Shown piece after piece: positions 27,001 to 37,700 of a DNA stretch of 64,000 nt. Source of the DNA: Hydractinia symbiolongicarpus (lineage: Eukaryota > Cnidaria > Hydrozoa > Anthoathecata > Hydractiniidae). The stretch is taken from the NCBI RefSeq assembly GCF_029227915.1, contig NC_079883.1, forward strand, positions 25,358,001 to 25,422,000, given 5' to 3'. Both the position numbers and the translations under genes were made by a program. The notes beneath the pieces were generated by a model. It saw only the letters and a program-made list of their open reading frames with translations. It ran no database searches and was not told the DNA's origin. The first letter of the stretch is position 1, and each line of letters begins with the position of its first letter.

Positions 27001-27571
27001 CTTAAACAGAGAAGATAACGGTTAAGAAAAACAACTCCAATGCATGTTCAATCTTAAATCCATATTTTTGTGTAAATACCCATTTTGGCCTTTAGGTGTC
27101 CTTCTTTTGTTGATTGTCAGGATGCACATGTGTATAGGGAAATTTGTAAACATAAGCAACTAATCTATAGAGACACCCCTTCCTGTTTTATTACTGCGTT
27201 TACGTAATCAATAATCGGAATGAAAATGTACCTGAAGCATTCAGTTTTCCACCAACGAACCACTGGTGCTTTCCCTCTACTATATTAGAATCAGTTACAG
27301 TATGAAAATCCTCTATCCATGTTATCTTTTTCTTTCCAAGTGCACCCCAGAAATCACCAGGACTCTGCAAGCTTTTTTCATACCATTTCTTGTATTCATA
27401 AGGAAAGGTATGTTCATTGATTTCACTTTTTCTTTGCGTTGTACATGACAAGTACCTAATGTTGTAATTTCTTTTAAGGACATGAGATCTTTTTACACAT
27501 GGAAAAATGTTATTTCTTAAGAAGTTATTCATTTTTTGTTTTGATTTTGCAGAAACTGGAACACTTCGCAT
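12029..27571 (-). CDS. ACSS1: Acetyl-CoA synthetase, AMP-forming, mitochondrial (ACSS1-like), 14 exons
   Basis: Converts acetate, ATP and CoA to acetyl-CoA, AMP and PPi. Coding exons, 5' to 3' on the minus strand: 27232-27571, 23037-23133, 20746-20892, 20608-20660, 19185-19363, 18444-18596, 16887-17172, 16698-16790, 16011-16120, 15377-15503, 14928-15055, 14073-14136, 13735-13856, 12029-12190. All junctions are GT-AG and in phase, giving 686 aa, close to the human enzyme as I recall it (689). The start is the first ATG after an in-frame stop at 27641-27643. The N-terminus is basic and lacks acidic residues for about 45 residues, as in a mitochondrial presequence. Visible motifs: the adenylate-forming signature [11 protein letters not shown] (296-306), DTWWQTETGG (444-453), YFTGDG with Asp535, and LPKTRSGK, whose Lys645 is the expected catalytic and acetylated lysine. 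Intron 1 is 4.1 kb. ACSS2-like identity is less likely because of the presequence and the overall similarity to ACSS1. Confidence 0.95.
12436..13416. repeat. 42-bp minisatellite, about 23 copies, in the last intron of the ACSS1 gene
   Basis: Tandem copies of a 42-base unit fill most of the intron between exons 13 and 14. The core is CCTTCATCTTCGGAACATAC followed by AATGTATTTTAACAACTTTA. Copies in the middle (about 12560-12970) are nearly identical; copies at both ends have changes such as GGTTTGAAAC or TATACTAAAA. The unit is a multiple of three, so both strands stay open for 86 codons (the plus strand repeats [14 protein letters not shown]). This is a by-product of the array, not a gene. Confidence 0.95.
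19488..19532. repeat. Perfect 45-bp hairpin in ACSS1 intron 4
   Basis: AACGTTGGTTTTTAGGCAA is followed by a 7-base loop (GTATCAA) and its exact complement: a 19-bp stem with no mismatch. It lies between exons 4 and 5. Confidence 0.85.
20931..21453. mobile_element. Tigger/pogo-like element in intron 2 of ACSS1
   Basis: The right end at 21422-21453 reads on the minus strand TA CAGTGGACTCTCGCTATA, a typical pogo/Tigger terminus with TA target. A decayed matching left end (CCTGCTATCTTGAACTCT) lies near 20931. The interior has no transposase-like frame. The left boundary is approximate. Confidence 0.55.
22764..22788. repeat. (ATT)n microsatellite in ACSS1 intron 2
   Basis: ATTATTATT run of about eight units. 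Confidence 0.8.
24755..26775. mobile_element. Nested inverted-repeat element in ACSS1 intron 1
   Basis: The outer arms (24755-24900 and 26635-26775) carry several ACACTTCTCTT-like units on the left and the inverse AAGAGAAGTGT units on the right, with TGGCTCAC near each outer end. Inside sits a second element, 25068-26111, whose 18-bp ends ATATCCAGTCTTTTTCAG and CTGAAAAAGACTGAATAT match at 17 positions. The inner element has palindromic AGGCGTGTGATTAATCGC sequence near its left end and a 101-codon open frame (25265-25570, non-ATG start) that I do not recognise. No transposase motif is visible. Confidence 0.6.
26455..26550. repeat. Diverged CTCGTCCCCAG-family copy in ACSS1 intron 1
   Basis: The left end TTTTTCAGGGCCTGGAGC and the right end AGTCCTGGGGATGAGGGTGG resemble the family ends in inverted order, with AAAAGGATAAAG before the right end as in the copies at 28.7 and 30.1 kb. 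Confidence 0.45.
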
Positions 27572-27580
27572 CAGACAAGT

Positions 27581-27586
27581 CACGTG
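27581..27586. promoter_or_regulatory. E-box CACGTG upstream of the ACSS1 start
   Basis: A palindromic CACGTG lies 10 bases upstream of the ACSS1 ATG. bHLH factors bind such sites, but a 6-base match alone is weak evidence. Confidence 0.2.
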
Positions 27587-27647
27587 GCCAAAAATGTAAA
27601 TAAATACATGCTTTATATTTCGTGTACCAGTAACATAAGATCAAGGC

Positions 27648-27861
27648 TCAATTTTTCTTTTTTAATTCAATACAAAAGGCGCTCCCCACCGTGTACTAAA
27701 TTCCTTTCCCGGGAGAATCAAGACCCCGAGACCCCATACCCTAATATCCATATCCGAGACCGAGTTTTATTAGCATATATAAAAGGGACATTCAATTTTC
27801 ATTTTAAAATAAAAATAAATTTCAATTTTTTGTCAATTTTTCTTTTTTAATTCAATACAAA
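27648..27861. repeat. 30-bp direct repeats flanking a GAGACCC-rich segment upstream of ACSS1
   Basis: TTTTTTAATTCAATACAAAA and the bases before it occur at 27648-27677 and again at 27832-27861. Between them lies a sequence like the duplicated family (GCGCTCCCCACCGTGTA) joined to a GAGACCCC run. It is just 5' of the ACSS1 start. Confidence 0.6.
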
Positions 27862-28969
27862 AAGAAAATTTCAACACAATTTTTGTTTTTCGTTTTCAAA
27901 TTAAAAAACAAAAAAGGAACTTCATATTTTCGCAAAAAAGTGAATAACAGAGTTCATTTATAGAGACGCTGTTTTATTCAAAGAAATAAAAATTATATAT
28001 AACTGAAATATATAAATATAAATATAATAATGCCTTATACATAATTCTGGAACTGCCGTTGCTACAGTCTGTTCTAAATGGGCTTGTGAAACCGTTGGCG
28101 ACAATCCATTTTTAATTACAATACCGTTTTGTTGACTTCACAGAATAACCTCTTTCTCCTGGAGAGATATTGTTTATCTCTTCATAAGTTTTCTTTTTAG
28201 GAAAAAAAAAGAATTTTTTCAGTAAAAATTTTATTCATGTCTGTTTCTGTGGTAAGACAAACAACAATTAACTGAAACCTACGAATGTAATACAATACTT
28301 TACACTTCACGTCAACTGACCTGATAGGCCATTATCACCTGACTTGCCACATGATTTGTTAGTCCTTTAAGCATTTATGAGTTAAAAACTTTCAATTTTC
28401 TATTTAAACCAAAATTATCAATTGAACTTGAATTTCAATTACCTTTCATTATTCTGAAGAAACCACATAATTGTTTTTGGTACTAAAATTAAGAAACCTC
28501 TGACTACTATGTCTTTGCGTCTTTTGCATCAAAAAACGTGTAAAATGCGTCTTTTGTTCCTCAAAACAACCAAATAACGTAATGATTAACGAAGCTTTGA
28601 CACGGAAAGGTTTTTGCCGATCAAATTTTAGGCTTTGAATAAGGGCCGATAACTAACTATCCTCTTCCTCAAAGTTCCTTTGCTGATGACGCCGCTAGCC
28701 TTGCCAATCATTGGTCAAAAAGGATGGAATCCCGGGGGCAAGGGATGGCAGGGTTTTAAAAAGGATCATTAACCGTCTAGTTTTTTTTTAGAAATATATA
28801 TTAATGAAACAATAACTTCTTTTTACTGGAGCATAATCGACGAAAACCTTAATTTAATTATACTTTATATATATCTACACACAGTAGAAAACAAAGAGGT
28901 AGATCCAAGTATGATAAAGATTTCTAAAATGAAATCAAATAAAAAATAATTATAACTAACTGCGAAGGA

Positions 28970-29930
28970 TGAATTAAACAACTAACCTTTGATATGTCAA
29001 CAAAACGACGCCCAAAAACCCTTTTACTTCACCCTGGATATATGAATCTGAAATTCATATAAACAAGAAAAAGTTAAGAGGCTTTTGGGAGATAAGTCAT
29101 TACCGAATAGCACTTTTAAAAGTGACGGCTCGGTCGCTTAAGAATAACTTATTCCTTCAAGCCAGGAAAACCAGTAAGAAAAAAATGGATTCTTGAGTCA
29201 CCACATCATCGTGCAATGAAACTCAAGTTCCACAACTGTTATTTATAAGCTTTGTGTAGCATTAGAAGTAAGCGACATGCACTTAAAGAGCAGTGTCTTT
29301 CAAGAACACTGTTCTATCAAGTTGACTTGAGATGCGATGAGAATTAATTTTATCTGTTTGCGTCGTGTTTTATACATAAATGCTCTCCACCCGTGTAGTT
29401 CGATCATGTTCCCTTATGGTGCAATATTTCATCATTTGGCATTAATACATCCACTAAAAATAGATAACATTGCTGCCATTGTGTCATCATACTCTTTCAT
29501 TTCAATCGAAAATAACAACAACAAAATTTTGACCTCTGCTCCCCTTTAATCATAGCATGAAGTATATCCTTCCGTAGCAAGGAAACGTATCTATTTTATA
29601 TGACCAACATCACTTTTTAAATAAGAAACAAAACAAAAGCAATTACCATGCTGCCAAACTCGGTACCAGGATACATTGTCTCTCAAATAGGAACTGGTGC
29701 TGTCTGGCAGGCATACCAACTTTAAAAGGATACGAGAACGGGATTTTCTACTATTTTTTAAAAAATTGGTAATTTGGCAAAACCGACTTTACTGTGTTTA
29801 AGTTTTTTATGGAAATTTTAAACCATCTCTTCTGCTGACGATGTGACAGATTTTGGAGTTCTTTAAAAATAGATATAAGGCCTTTTTTTTAAATAAAATA
29901 ATTAAAATTTAGATTTTGAAAACCCTACTT
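28970..29930. repeat. Copy 1 of a ~1 kb duplicated segment
   Basis: About 430 bases from 28970 to 29400 recur at 30742-31172 with high identity; the following part (29411-29930) recurs, more diverged, at 32231-33550 (for example GGTGCAATATTTC, GGATACGAGAACGGGATTTT). The best-kept part (about 29090-29170) folds on itself: ATAAGT / ACTTAT, ACCGA / TCGGT and the palindrome CACTTTTAAAAGTG at its centre. No gene is recognised in it. Confidence 0.75.
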
Positions 29931-31198
29931 ACGTATAGTCAGAGTATAAAAATCTTTTAACTACATTTAGTAAGGTAACGACGAAAGCTGTCTCGAAAAC
30001 ATATCTGGCTGTCAATTTTTCTAGCCCTAAAACTCTCACCCACCTATCATCATCCTCACAGTTTCTTTGCTATGTCAATGCTTTTCCAGCGCTATAAGTT
30101 GTCTATCAAAAAAGGATAAAATCCCTGAGGGAGATGTCTAACTACCACGGAGCATAAATCAAATATAAGGAGTTGCAGGCCTTATTTTCTCTTTCTCATA
30201 ATCTTGCTGTCCAAAGGGATATATACACAAGACATTGACTTCAAACATACTTTTTATCTTTAAATCCATGTCAACTATTTTTTTTACCTCCAATTTTTAG
30301 GATTTTAAAAAGGTTAATTTTTTTAAATCAGTAGCCGTTTATTGCTACTGTAAGATACGTAACAGCAACCACAAGGCCAAAGAAAAGTAATTACAGCACC
30401 TCTTTTAATTGTTTATTGACAGGCAATTAGGGACAAGTTCTGTACTATTAATAGTTAGTTAATAATAATTTTCTTCTTATACTTATTTGAAACAACTGTA
30501 TTCTCTTCCATAGTATTTCACTATCCCTGAATAATTTAAAATATCCTGTAAAAAAATTTGCAAAACTTGAACCAAACCAGTCTAGGGAATGGCTACATTT
30601 AGAAAAAGGCAAAGATCAGCATTGTGGCTCTTTTCAATACGACTAAAATAGCTTTATTGAAGTATATTAAACATGAAAACAATAGAAAGGAACCAGCTGA
30701 TAAACACTGATAAAAATGCCTAGAATGAAATGATAAACAGCTAAATGAAACAACTAACCTTTGTTTTGGCAACAAACCGACGCCCAAAAACCCTTTTACT
30801 TCACCCTGGATATCTGAATATGAAATTCATATAAACAAGAAAAAGTTAAGGGGCTTTTGGGAGATAAGTCATTACCGAATAGCACTTTTAAAAGTGACGG
30901 CTCGGTCGCTTAAGAATAACTTATTCCTTCAAGCCAGGAAAACCACTAAGAAAAAAATGGATTCTTGAGTCACCACATCATCGTGCAATGAAACTCAAGT
31001 TCCACAACTGTTATTTATAAGCTTCGTGCAACATTTGAAATAAGCGACATGCACTTAAAGAGCAGTGTCTTTCACGGACACTGTTCTATCAAGTTGATAT
31101 GCGAAGCGATGAGAGAATACTTTTTTCTATTTGCGACGTGTTTTTATACACAGACGCTCTCCACCGGTGTAATGTATCATGATTCTCAATGGTCATAT

Positions 31199-32226
31199 GA
31201 GAAAAGTGAGACCCAATACCCTATGGTGATACCCGGGACCCGAGACTCAATACCCTGATACCGAGACCCGGAAACCCGATACTCTGATATTTTTTTATTT
31301 TTTATATTATTATTACTTTTTATTTTTAATATAAACGATAATAAAAACACATTTTGTTATGTATATTTCTTCGCTATACGAAAATATTTGTTGCACGTAA
31401 TATGCGAATATGCTGCTCTCAACAATGGTTTTATATATCACCAGGAACTACTACAAAATGAAACTACCATAAAAAAATTATTTTGTCTGCTCAAAAACAT
31501 GAATGATTGAAGTGATATTAGACCTTTTTAAATTCATTAGAATATGTTTGTTTTTTCGTTGTAGGGTCCAAAAAACTCCTTTTGGTTTTCGAAACCACGA
31601 TTAAATTTTGTATATTGTCCAAAATTTACTCATAGCAAGTTAATACATTCTTTTTGGCGTAGTTGAAAAGGAACAAGACATCATCATTATCTGTTGGTAC
31701 AGGTGGTACTGGTTTTATTCACTGTTTTCGAAGGTGGAATAGGTAATAGGTTGAGTTGATGGTAGTATTGATTATGTTTGTATTGAAGGCGCAGATGATA
31801 TATTGGTGGCGTTGAGTATGAAGTAACAACGGTAGTGAAGATAGTGTGTGTGCAGGAGCTGATGGATCGTTTAAATTTGTAATTGGAACCTTTTTGACGA
31901 TAGCTGGCCCTTTTCATCTCTGAGTTGCCTTCGTTTTCTTTTTGCTAGCGATTTTTTCTTTAGTTTTAGCTTTTTAGTTTTAGCAATTTTCACATATGTA
32001 TCGCCAAATCCTGTGATGAACGTACGCCTTGCTTCGAATAAACCAACATATCATCTCCCATATGTTAGGTTGAAAAATAAGAAACTAATTAGAAAAAATT
32101 AGGATTTTTATTAAAATAAAACATCGCCGAAAAAAAATTAATAAATAAAAAAAATCAGGGTCTCGGGTCTCGGTACAGGGTATTAGGTCTCGGGTATCAC
32201 ATAGGGTATCGGGTCCCACTTTTCTC
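31199..32226. mobile_element. 1,028-bp element with long GAGACCC-rich inverted ends
   Basis: The ends are GAGAAAAGTGAGACCCAATA and its approximate complement TATCGGGTCCCACTTTTCTC. The inverted similarity extends about 90 bases and is built from short GATACCCGAGACC-like units. The flanks share only AT, so the target duplication is short. The centre has no recognised protein. A similar GAGACCCCATACCCTAATAT stretch occurs at 27708-27778. Confidence 0.75.
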
Positions 32227-33184
32227 ATTATGCCTTCGGTGCAATATTTCGTCACTTCTCCTTAAAACACCCACTGGGGAGAGCATTAAGAAGCTTCTGG
32301 TGATTTTGTTGATTATTAAGCTTTTCATTGTTTAGAATAAATAATGAATGTCAACGATGGAGGGTGTTTTACACACGTGTGACCTCCACGTATAACCGAC
32401 TTTCATATAGCGCAGTCCGGGCACGAATAAAACGCTTGTTTTTGTTTGACTTGATAGCCCAGTCAAGTTTCTTGGTCACTTTTTCACAAAGAATTATTTG
32501 TGTCATACGGAGAAAGGTCTGAAATGTTGTTTCTTTCCTAATTCTTAACATTTAAGTTTTAAATAACGTGTTGAAATGATGCTGTTAGTCCTCTCTGTGG
32601 TATATTAACTTTATTAAAACAAGAACAACTTACAGTTATTAATTTTTACAAAGTTTAAAGTTGGATGGTGGTAAAAGGTTGTTTTTAGCTCTGTGCCTGC
32701 AGACAATGAGCATGGACTGAAGTATCTATAAGAAGATGCATGACGCACTGCTAGATATTACGCATCTTTTCCTTATGATCAACCTTCATGGTATGAATTA
32801 AATATAGCTAGATGGCTGAAAGCCACCATATGTACAATGTAATGTATGTTTGGCTAACAAGGACAACCAAAAAGAATTACAGCTAGCTAGCTTATTGTTG
32901 CAAAAGTAGAAGAAATGGATAATCAAATATCAAGCTAAAAGAATCAAGATATGAATAATTATCAAAGAATATTTTTAAATTTGGACGAAAGGTTATTAAA
33001 AATGCGACAACTGCATATGTAGCTTATATATACTGTCCTTATTACGTGATTATCTAAAAGCGAATATTTAACCCCACCAACTACATAACGTGTTCAAGCA
33101 ACCAGCGCATGCGCAGTCTTACTTTCCGCGCTGAAACAGCCGTGCTCAAAGAGCTTTGGGGTCGAGAATGAAAATAATTATCAA

Positions 33185-33220
33185 GTTTACTTACCACACG
33201 GAACTCCGTGGTAAGTAAAC
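33185..33220. repeat. Hairpin GTTTACTTACCAC
   Basis: A 13-bp perfect stem, GTTTACTTACCAC / GTGGTAAGTAAAC, closes a 10-base loop that can itself pair GGA/TCC. A single CTCGTCCCCAG-family end (GAGCTTTGGGGTCGAGAATG) lies just upstream at 33143-33172. Confidence 0.7.
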
Positions 33221-34775
33221 GCATTTAAATGATCAAATTTTTTTCAAAAGAAAACAAAGGCAATTATCAGGAAAAAAATTACCATGCCGCAAAACTTGCT
33301 ACCAGGATACTCGTCTCCCAAACAGCAACTGGGTGCTTTCTGACAGGCAACTTAAAAAGGATACAAGAACGAGATTTTCTACTATTTTTCAAACAATCTT
33401 GCGTTTTTAAATGTCAAAAATTACCTTCAACTGTTTTTGAGATTTTTATAGAAATTTTAAACTATTTCTTCTGACGATGATACGGATATTGGGGCTTTTT
33501 AAGAAAATAATAAAAAAAAATCCTAGACTTCAAAATTCTACGTATAGTTACAGCATAGTGCGGACTATGGTTACTGCATACCTTACATGAATTAATTTTC
33601 GCGTTTTGATCTCGTTGAAAAGACTATAGACGTTATAAACGAATGATTTACAGTAAAATTATAGTTTTTTTGTTTGTTTGTTTTTATTTTCCTCTTCCTA
33701 TTGGCATTCGCGAAAATAAATCCACGCGAAAATTAATCCACGTAAGGTAACAATTGTTAAACTATACACTTTTTTTATAAGCATACAGTTGATTTGGCCT
33801 GAGGCTAAGTATGCTTAAGATTTCTCCAATTTGAGTCTGAAAGTATGCTTAGTAATATGCTTATATTCGAACTCTCGTTCAAACTTTTTCTTTATCAAGA
33901 TTGGATATGCGTGAGGTTACACTGCAGTGTTCTCAAAATGATTCGAATGCAAATTACTAATTCGAATGCATTTTAGAAAAAGGTTGGAATGTTCGATAAA
34001 ACTGTTTCTTATTACTGCTTTTAAGTATAAAACCCAAGATATAACTTAAAAGCAAAAATTAGAGAAAACGATAATTGTGTCTGTCCGAATTTTTTCCCGC
34101 CGAAATTTTTGGTTTTTAAGGTATGTTCTGAGCTTCAAGGTATGCTTAGCATTATGCCCAGTTTCAGAGAAATTTGAGCTTAAATATGCTTATAAACATT
34201 ATGCTTATAAAAAAGGAGTGTATTCGTCGGAGAGATAAAAAATGTGAAGATTATAGCGTTGCTGTACAGTATATTCAAGAAAACAATTTACACTACGAAA
34301 ATAACAACCGGAGCAGAAAATAACAACCTGGCCCGGTCTATAATTTACACAAATGGTGGCTTCCAATTTTAAGTTTTAAGAACAACTCTTAATTTTTGTA
34401 TATAATATATTACATCACTGGACGGGTTTTTATTTCATAAAAGCACGGGCTGCAAAATAAAAAAGAGCTGAATAATAATTTAATTATATGTTTTATACAA
34501 CAAAAACTCTGATAGACATGGCAGCCACGTATATCATAAAAGTAGATATAGATATCTCCATGCATATACTAAAAAACGTTTTACAACACAAACACATTTA
34601 TCAGGTCCTTATTTTACACGTTATTGATACTATTTTGACCACAAAAAAATACAACCTATTAGTAGCCATTATTATTATAATGTACAAGAAATAAAAATAT
34701 CCCATCATAAAGAAAAATAATTATATAAAGAACAAATATATAATCGCATGTGTATATTAGACTTTTCAATTCTGT

Positions 34776-34781
34776 TTTATT
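34776..34781 (-). promoter_or_regulatory. Candidate poly(A) signal of the FRMD8 gene
   Basis: The minus strand reads AATAAA beginning 13 bases after the FRMD8 stop codon. This is very close, so either the 3' UTR is short or a later signal is used. Sequence match only. Confidence 0.35.
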
Positions 34782-34793
34782 ATTTTCTCTCTG

Positions 34794-37700
34794 TTACCTC
34801 TTGAAAGGTCTGGTGAGAGTGAAGTTGTGTTTTTTACTAGGCATGGTCGAAAAACCTGAAGTAATAAAAAAAACAGAATTTATTTATAACATGAAACAGT
34901 ATTACCACAGAAATGTACTATAAATTTTATCAACTCTCACTTTGATTGCTACCCTGATAAGATTTGTCATCCATAAAAAATGATTAAAAACTCAGGCATT
35001 TCAGGCGAAGATCGATATAAAAAACATTCCACTTACTGATATCTCCCAACTTTTTGTAATCCAGACAAGTTGGTCTAGAAAAGTGAAAAAAACAACAGGC
35101 GTTTAATAGATATCATGACGTACCTTGCGCTGCATGGTCGAACGTCCAAGCGGCACAATGTCCATTGGAAACAGAAATGCGTACACAAATTAAAAATGGC
35201 GACAATTCAAGCAAAATCATTGGTCAAAATTATGAAACGTCCTTATACACTGCAGCGGTTATAACGCTCTTCAAAAAATTTCAAAATTATTTCGCCTTTA
35301 AAACGAACGGCGCTTAAAAAGAGCTCTTAAATATTGCGCAATAATAAGTGTACTAACTTACGCGAGTTTTTCTTCGAGTGTATTAATTTTCTCAGTTTGA
35401 AGAAAATCAAAGTTTTCAAGTGCAAAGTTTTCACGCTTTAGAGATTGAAAATAAAAATCGGTTGCCAATGACAAGGCAATTTTTTTGACCCATATCCATT
35501 CAAGAGAGATAAAATCGTTTTTTGACCCACATGCATTAAGTAGAGAAGAGGAATATGACTTACTTATTTCCACTTTATGTTCACAAATAGAAGGAAAAAG
35601 CCATTATTTACCCATTAAGTACCCATATTAAAGGGAATATGTGTAAGATGTCATTCATACCACAAATAGACTTACGTTATGGGTATGTTCATAACATTCA
35701 TGTAATTGACACACGAATCCACCATGGTATCCATCATACAGGCCTAAAAATTAAAGAACAATTGACAGAAGTAATAAAAAAGAGGTTGAGGTTGGTAGCT
35801 TGACTAGTCAATTTTGATCGTGCACATTCCATGTGTTAAATCGTACTTAATAATTGTTGTAAGAGAAGTTCACAAATAAAAAATAAAATATTACTTGTAC
35901 CTTCACAGACTCATCTCGCTTACCTGTTTAGATATGATTTGTATCTGTTCGGCGACAGGTTCGGCATTTTCATCCAGTGAATCGTACTCCAAACACAAAA
36001 CATCCGTGTCACCCTCCGCCTCACCCTCCACTCCACCTTTTAAATACTCCCAAGATATATGATCGAACGGTAAATGTATATTCTAAACATGTGTATAAAT
36101 GTCTTGTAGATGGAAAGAAAAGTAAAAACTACAACTATTTTATACAACGCTAACACACTGCCTGGCAGCGACAGAATCCGGTCTGAGGTCCCCATAACTT
36201 GGGGCTTTATTACCAGTCAGCCGATCAGACTGAACCATCCTCAGTGTAGAATGGAATGTAGAATGTGCATACGAATATGCCACGATAAACAGTTATTTAC
36301 AGAAAAAGGTATTTTGGAGCGAAAACTTATCCTTATTTGACTGATTTCAAAAAATGACCTTTTAGAGCTCTTAAATAATTCTCCATCGGCCGGCCTTAAA
36401 CAAATTAACCCAACATTTGCAAAAATCACAACCATAGCCATTGTCCCCTTAAACAAAAGAAAGTAATATTCTTTGTGGAAATTTCCAAATTTGCCTTGAT
36501 ATAAGCACCCTTCACCGTAGATGGTAAATCAATACACCTACCTCTCCTCCGTCTCTCATCAAAGTTATTCCTACTCGGTTGATTGCGACAGTGACACATT
36601 TTTCATATGAACCCCATAGTTTCCATTTTGCTCCCTTGTGGAAAATATTCCCTTTAAACAGTGCAGACCTAAAAGAGGAAGATATGTTAATGCAACACGT
36701 GGATAATTTTGAACGTAAGATGAATAAATGAGCAGCGCATACCCATAAAATGGTAAACTTTGACAGTATTCCAAAAACATTTTCTGACATGAGTTAACAT
36801 CGGTCACTTTATTGGAGATGTGTTCATATTGTTGAAGAAGACGTAGTTCCGTTTTTGACGAACGGAACTGCTGAATGATTTTGTTGCTTCCGATTGCGTA
36901 GTACGGTAGGTACTTCGATAGTTTCTTCCTAAAATTCAGCATACAGAAAACATGCTCGACTTACAAGTTCGATTACCTGCTCCATTTTAGGTCATTAGAA
37001 CCAGCATTTAACAGGATAATAAACAAAGTATAGACTTTTCTGGTATTTTAAAAATACTTAACGGGTTTGTTGTATTTGTGTCCAAAAAGACAATTTCGAT
37101 TAGGATACAAAATTTTAACTTGATTTGATTTTAGGAAGACTAGATTCAGGTTAGAACTGATCGTAGTTCAAAGTCATCATTTTCGGCTTACCACGTTGTA
37201 TAGTTCAGATTTTTTTTAGCAATTATCAACTTTATATATGAGGATTTGACTTATCTTATTTACTTCATTTAAAAATAAAAGGAAAAAGAATGCGGCACAA
37301 TAGAGAAATGAAACACATGAAAGGTTTCTTCACTGAGATTTTTTAAAGGCTTTTTTTCCAGGGTTATCAAGCCTGTTTTTTTAAAGATTAAAATAATTTC
37401 CGCTATACATTTACTTAATTTTTTCAAATATCATCCTGGGGGTTCCTCAAAGCGTGGCCGTTTATTTAGAAGATAGAAATTGTATATGCATAACTCTGGA
37501 ATTTAGTTAAGACATTTTTAGATGCTGTAAACTAAACTGTAAATTTAAAGCAAAAATAATAAAAAATCTCTAAACAGCACATATACGTTCGAAGTCTAAT
37601 TCAAAATATTTATACTCTTCTTTTCTCTTTATTTAACAACATGGCGACTTTAAAAATAATACCTCTGTTCAGTAATTAGTCGCCATATTATTGAATAAAA

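Larger units (their letters stand above)
30742..33550. repeat. Copy 2 of the duplicated segment, split by an insertion
   Basis: Two blocks, 30742-31198 and 32227-33550, correspond in order and orientation to copy 1. They are separated by a 1,028-bp inverted-repeat element. The nested-palindrome core is unchanged relative to copy 1. Confidence 0.7.

Noticed and set aside
27569-27583. Upstream GTG start of the ACSS1 frame
   Set aside because: Nuclear animal genes start at ATG; the ATG at 27571 follows an in-frame stop without another ATG.
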